Shown piece after piece: positions 24,053 to 25,026 of a stretch of 25,026 nt of DNA. Both the position numbers and the translations under genes were made by a program. Source of the DNA: CAYFLR01 sp964343805 (GTDB taxonomy: Bacteria; Bdellovibrionota_B; Oligoflexia; CAYFLR01). The stretch covers positions 1 to 25,026 of the forward strand of contig CAYFLR010000076.1 in the NCBI GenBank assembly GCA_964343805.1. The letters are read 5' to 3'. Below the pieces are notes generated by a model. The model was not told the DNA's origin, made no database searches, and saw only the letters and a list, made by a program, of their open reading frames with translations. Within the stretch, counting starts at the first letter, position 1, and every line of letters begins with the position of its first letter.

Positions 24053-24649
24053 ATGAAGAAAGTGTTATTTTTAATCAGCATGGTTTATTCTTTGAGTCTA
24101 TTTGGGAGTGGTTTTGAGCCATATACCACTTACTCAGCTTATACCGGTTATAAACCATCCCTGGCAGTATGTGTAGAAAATCCCCATTACAGTTCTTGTG
24201 CTGGAACCCAGGAACAATGTGAGAATTATCCTCATTACAGTGCTTGCTCAGGAACCCTCGCCCAATGTGAGGAATACCCTCATTACAGTGCTTGCACAGG
24301 AACCCTCGCCCAATGTGAAAAATACCCTCATTACAGTGCTTGCTCAGGAACCCTCGCCCAATGTGAGGAGTACCCCCATTATAGCGCTTGTTCAGGAACC
24401 AAAGCTCAATGTGAAGCCTACCCCCATTATAGTGCTTGTAAAGATGCTCCCCCACCTAATCCTTGTGATGATGATTACTACGGAGATGAATGCAAACAAA
24501 AACGTTGTCAAAACACCTACTCTTACGAGTGTGCAGAGATTTACTGTCGGTATCATCCAGAGGATGCAAATTGCTATGATGAACCAACACCACCAGTTTT
24601 CGACCCAGAATTGGATCAGAAATGTCGTGCTGCGGGATACTATAAATAA
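24053..24649 (+). CDS. Exported protein with six 16-residue Cys-rich tandem repeats
   Basis: 198 residues: signal peptide (about residues 1-18, ending LFGSG), a short Tyr/Thr-rich leader, then residues 40-131 made of six tandem copies of CExYPHYSACSGTLAQ, each with two cysteines spaced nine and seven residues apart (first copy divergent, sixth truncated). A different Cys-rich tail follows after a poly-Pro linker (PCDDDYYGDEC and further Cys). With about 20 cysteines, an even distribution of aromatic residues and a signal peptide, it looks like a small disulfide-knotted secreted or surface protein; toxin-like, adhesin-like and metal-binding roles are all possible and none is shown. It stands alone with its own promoter. 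Confidence 0.75.
   Translation: MKKVLFLISMVYSLSLFGSGFEPYTTYSAYTGYKPSLAVCVENPHYSSCAGTQEQCENYPHYSACSGTLAQCEEYPHYSACTGTLAQCEKYPHYSACSGTLAQCEEYPHYSACSGTKAQCEAYPHYSACKDAPPPNPCDDDYYGDECKQKRCQNTYSYECAEIYCRYHPEDANCYDEPTPPVFDPELDQKCRAAGYYK
24170..24445 (+). repeat. 48-bp tandem repeats (six copies, last partial)
   Basis: Units start at 24170, 24218, 24266, 24314, 24362 and 24410. Copies 2 to 4 are nearly identical at the DNA level, pointing to recent expansion. The first is the most diverged, and the sixth stops after 36 bases. Confidence 0.92.
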
Positions 24650-24691
24650 GGTTATACCCTTAGAACTTTGTTTTCATGAATATCCATATAG

Positions 24692-24861
24692 AGTGGCCTT
24701 AAAAGCTTTTAATAAAATATTAACGAGTTCTGAGGCCACTTTTACCTTCAATTACGGACTGAAACTTCACCAATAGCTTATTAAAGGATTCTGAGGCCGT
24801 TTTTTATGGAAAAAGCGGCCACAGAGTTCGTTAATAAATTATTAGCCAGTTCTCAGTCCGT
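24692..24861. repeat. Three tandem hairpin units with 61-bp period
   Basis: Three imperfect inverted repeats of 48-49 bases at 24692-24740, 24753-24800 and 24814-24861. The right arms, TTCTGAGGCC (24728), TTCTGAGGCC (24789) and TTCTCAGTCC (24850), are exactly 61 bases apart. The six arms are versions of one motif, roughly RYGGCCTCAGAACTCGTTAATA, in alternating orientation. Neighbouring units also pair with each other: 24790-24805 with 24810-24825 forms a 16-base stem with one mismatch and one G-T pair around a four-base loop, and 24755-24860 as a whole is one imperfect palindrome. T-runs follow each right arm. This could be a terminator cluster, or a REP/BIME- or MITE-like element. It begins 42 bases after a gene stop. 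Confidence 0.7.
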
Positions 24862-24891
24862 TTTATCAGTTCACCCTTGATCTTTTACTAA

Positions 24892-24906
24892 AATGAGGCT
24901 CTCATT
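24892..24906 (-). terminator. Short terminator-like hairpin
   Basis: On the minus strand AATGAG-AGC-CTCATT followed by TTAG, 18 bases past the end of a possible minus-strand gene at the right edge. Six-base-pair stem, weak. Confidence 0.3.
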
Positions 24907-24924
24907 GCTCTTCAGGCAGAATCC

Positions 24925-25026
24925 TTATGAGAACTCTTCCACCACCAAGTTTCTAGATCCACTATAGACTGAGAGTGCTCTACTACTGTTCTTGACCTGG
25001 TCCCAAAGCCTCTTATAAAGGTCTAG
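24925..25026 (-). CDS. Possible C-terminal end of a gene entering from the right edge
   Basis: The minus strand is open from the edge to a TAA at 24927-24925, giving 33 residues including LYKRLWDQVKNSS and ending VVEEFS. A second minus-strand frame is also open over most of this stretch and ends at 24914-24912, so the correct frame is undecided. Only the presence of a hairpin just downstream favours a real gene end here. Confidence 0.25.
   Translation of the reverse strand, partial: LDLYKRLWDQVKNSSRALSVYSGSRNLVVEEFS

Noticed and set aside
24170..24445. CRISPR array
   Set aside because: The 48-bp units are contiguous coding repeats without spacers and encode an in-frame Cys-rich peptide.
24075..24455. 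126-residue minus-strand frame with repeated HIGRGFLSKHCNEG units
   Set aside because: It is the antisense reading of the 48-bp repeats, whose length is a multiple of three, so all frames look repetitive. No ribosome-binding site.
24198..24776. 192-residue plus-strand frame with LAQEPSPNV repeats
   Set aside because: Out-of-frame reading of the same 48-bp repeats; the 24053 frame has the signal peptide, promoter and ribosome-binding site.
24692..24861. Integron attC sites or CRISPR-like repeats
   Set aside because: Hairpins of attC size are present, but I see no consistent RYYYAAC/GTTRRRY cores, no cassettes between them and no integrase; spacing leaves only about 13 bases between units.

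Overview
The window looks like a draft-quality contig from a low-GC Gram-negative bacterium. Two runs of exactly ten Ns (3281-3290 and 20009-20018) are scaffold placeholders. An Rnf complex, many exported and lipid-anchored repeat proteins, bacteriohemerythrins, a CheC-type phosphatase and PAS kinases fit the former Deltaproteobacteria, and Bdellovibrionota/Bacteriovoracales-like bacteria best. That placement is inference from gene style, since no marker gene is present.

Layout. 1-2286: a membrane histidine kinase (minus, cut by the left edge), divergent from a periplasmic solute-binding protein. 2435-7216: a complete rnfCDGEAB operon for a Na+/H+-translocating ferredoxin:NAD+ oxidoreductase, tightly overlapped, with one assembly gap inside rnfC. 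7332-17022: a surface-protein region. It holds an Ig-like/EPKP-linker lipoprotein, a lipoprotein head and an RCC1 seven-blade propeller on two overlapping frames, an LtaS/OpgB-like membrane phosphotransferase (minus), a 995-residue BspA-type (DUF285) leucine-rich-repeat protein, a beheaded GNAT acetyltransferase and a trypsin-fold protease with no convincing start. 17000-20608 (minus): a four-gene signalling operon in the order bacteriohemerythrin, CheC-like phosphatase, soluble PAS histidine kinase, Cys-motif domain fused to a second hemerythrin. 20956-23665 (minus): a secreted protein with kinase-like catalytic motifs and a small exported beta-rich protein. 24053-24649: an exported protein with six 16-residue Cys-rich repeats, followed by three tandem 61-bp-spaced hairpin units.

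How the genes work together. Rnf is a self-contained energy-coupling module; its flavin transferase ApbE is not in the window. The hemerythrin/CheC/kinase operon looks like an oxygen-, NO- or redox-responsive two-component module whose response regulator lies elsewhere. The rest is a collection of envelope and secreted proteins with several gene remnants, the signature of a recombining accessory region.

The observations I rate highest are the hemerythrin-CheC-kinase operon, the secreted kinase-like protein, the triple-hairpin array, and the gene remnants flanking the signalling operon.
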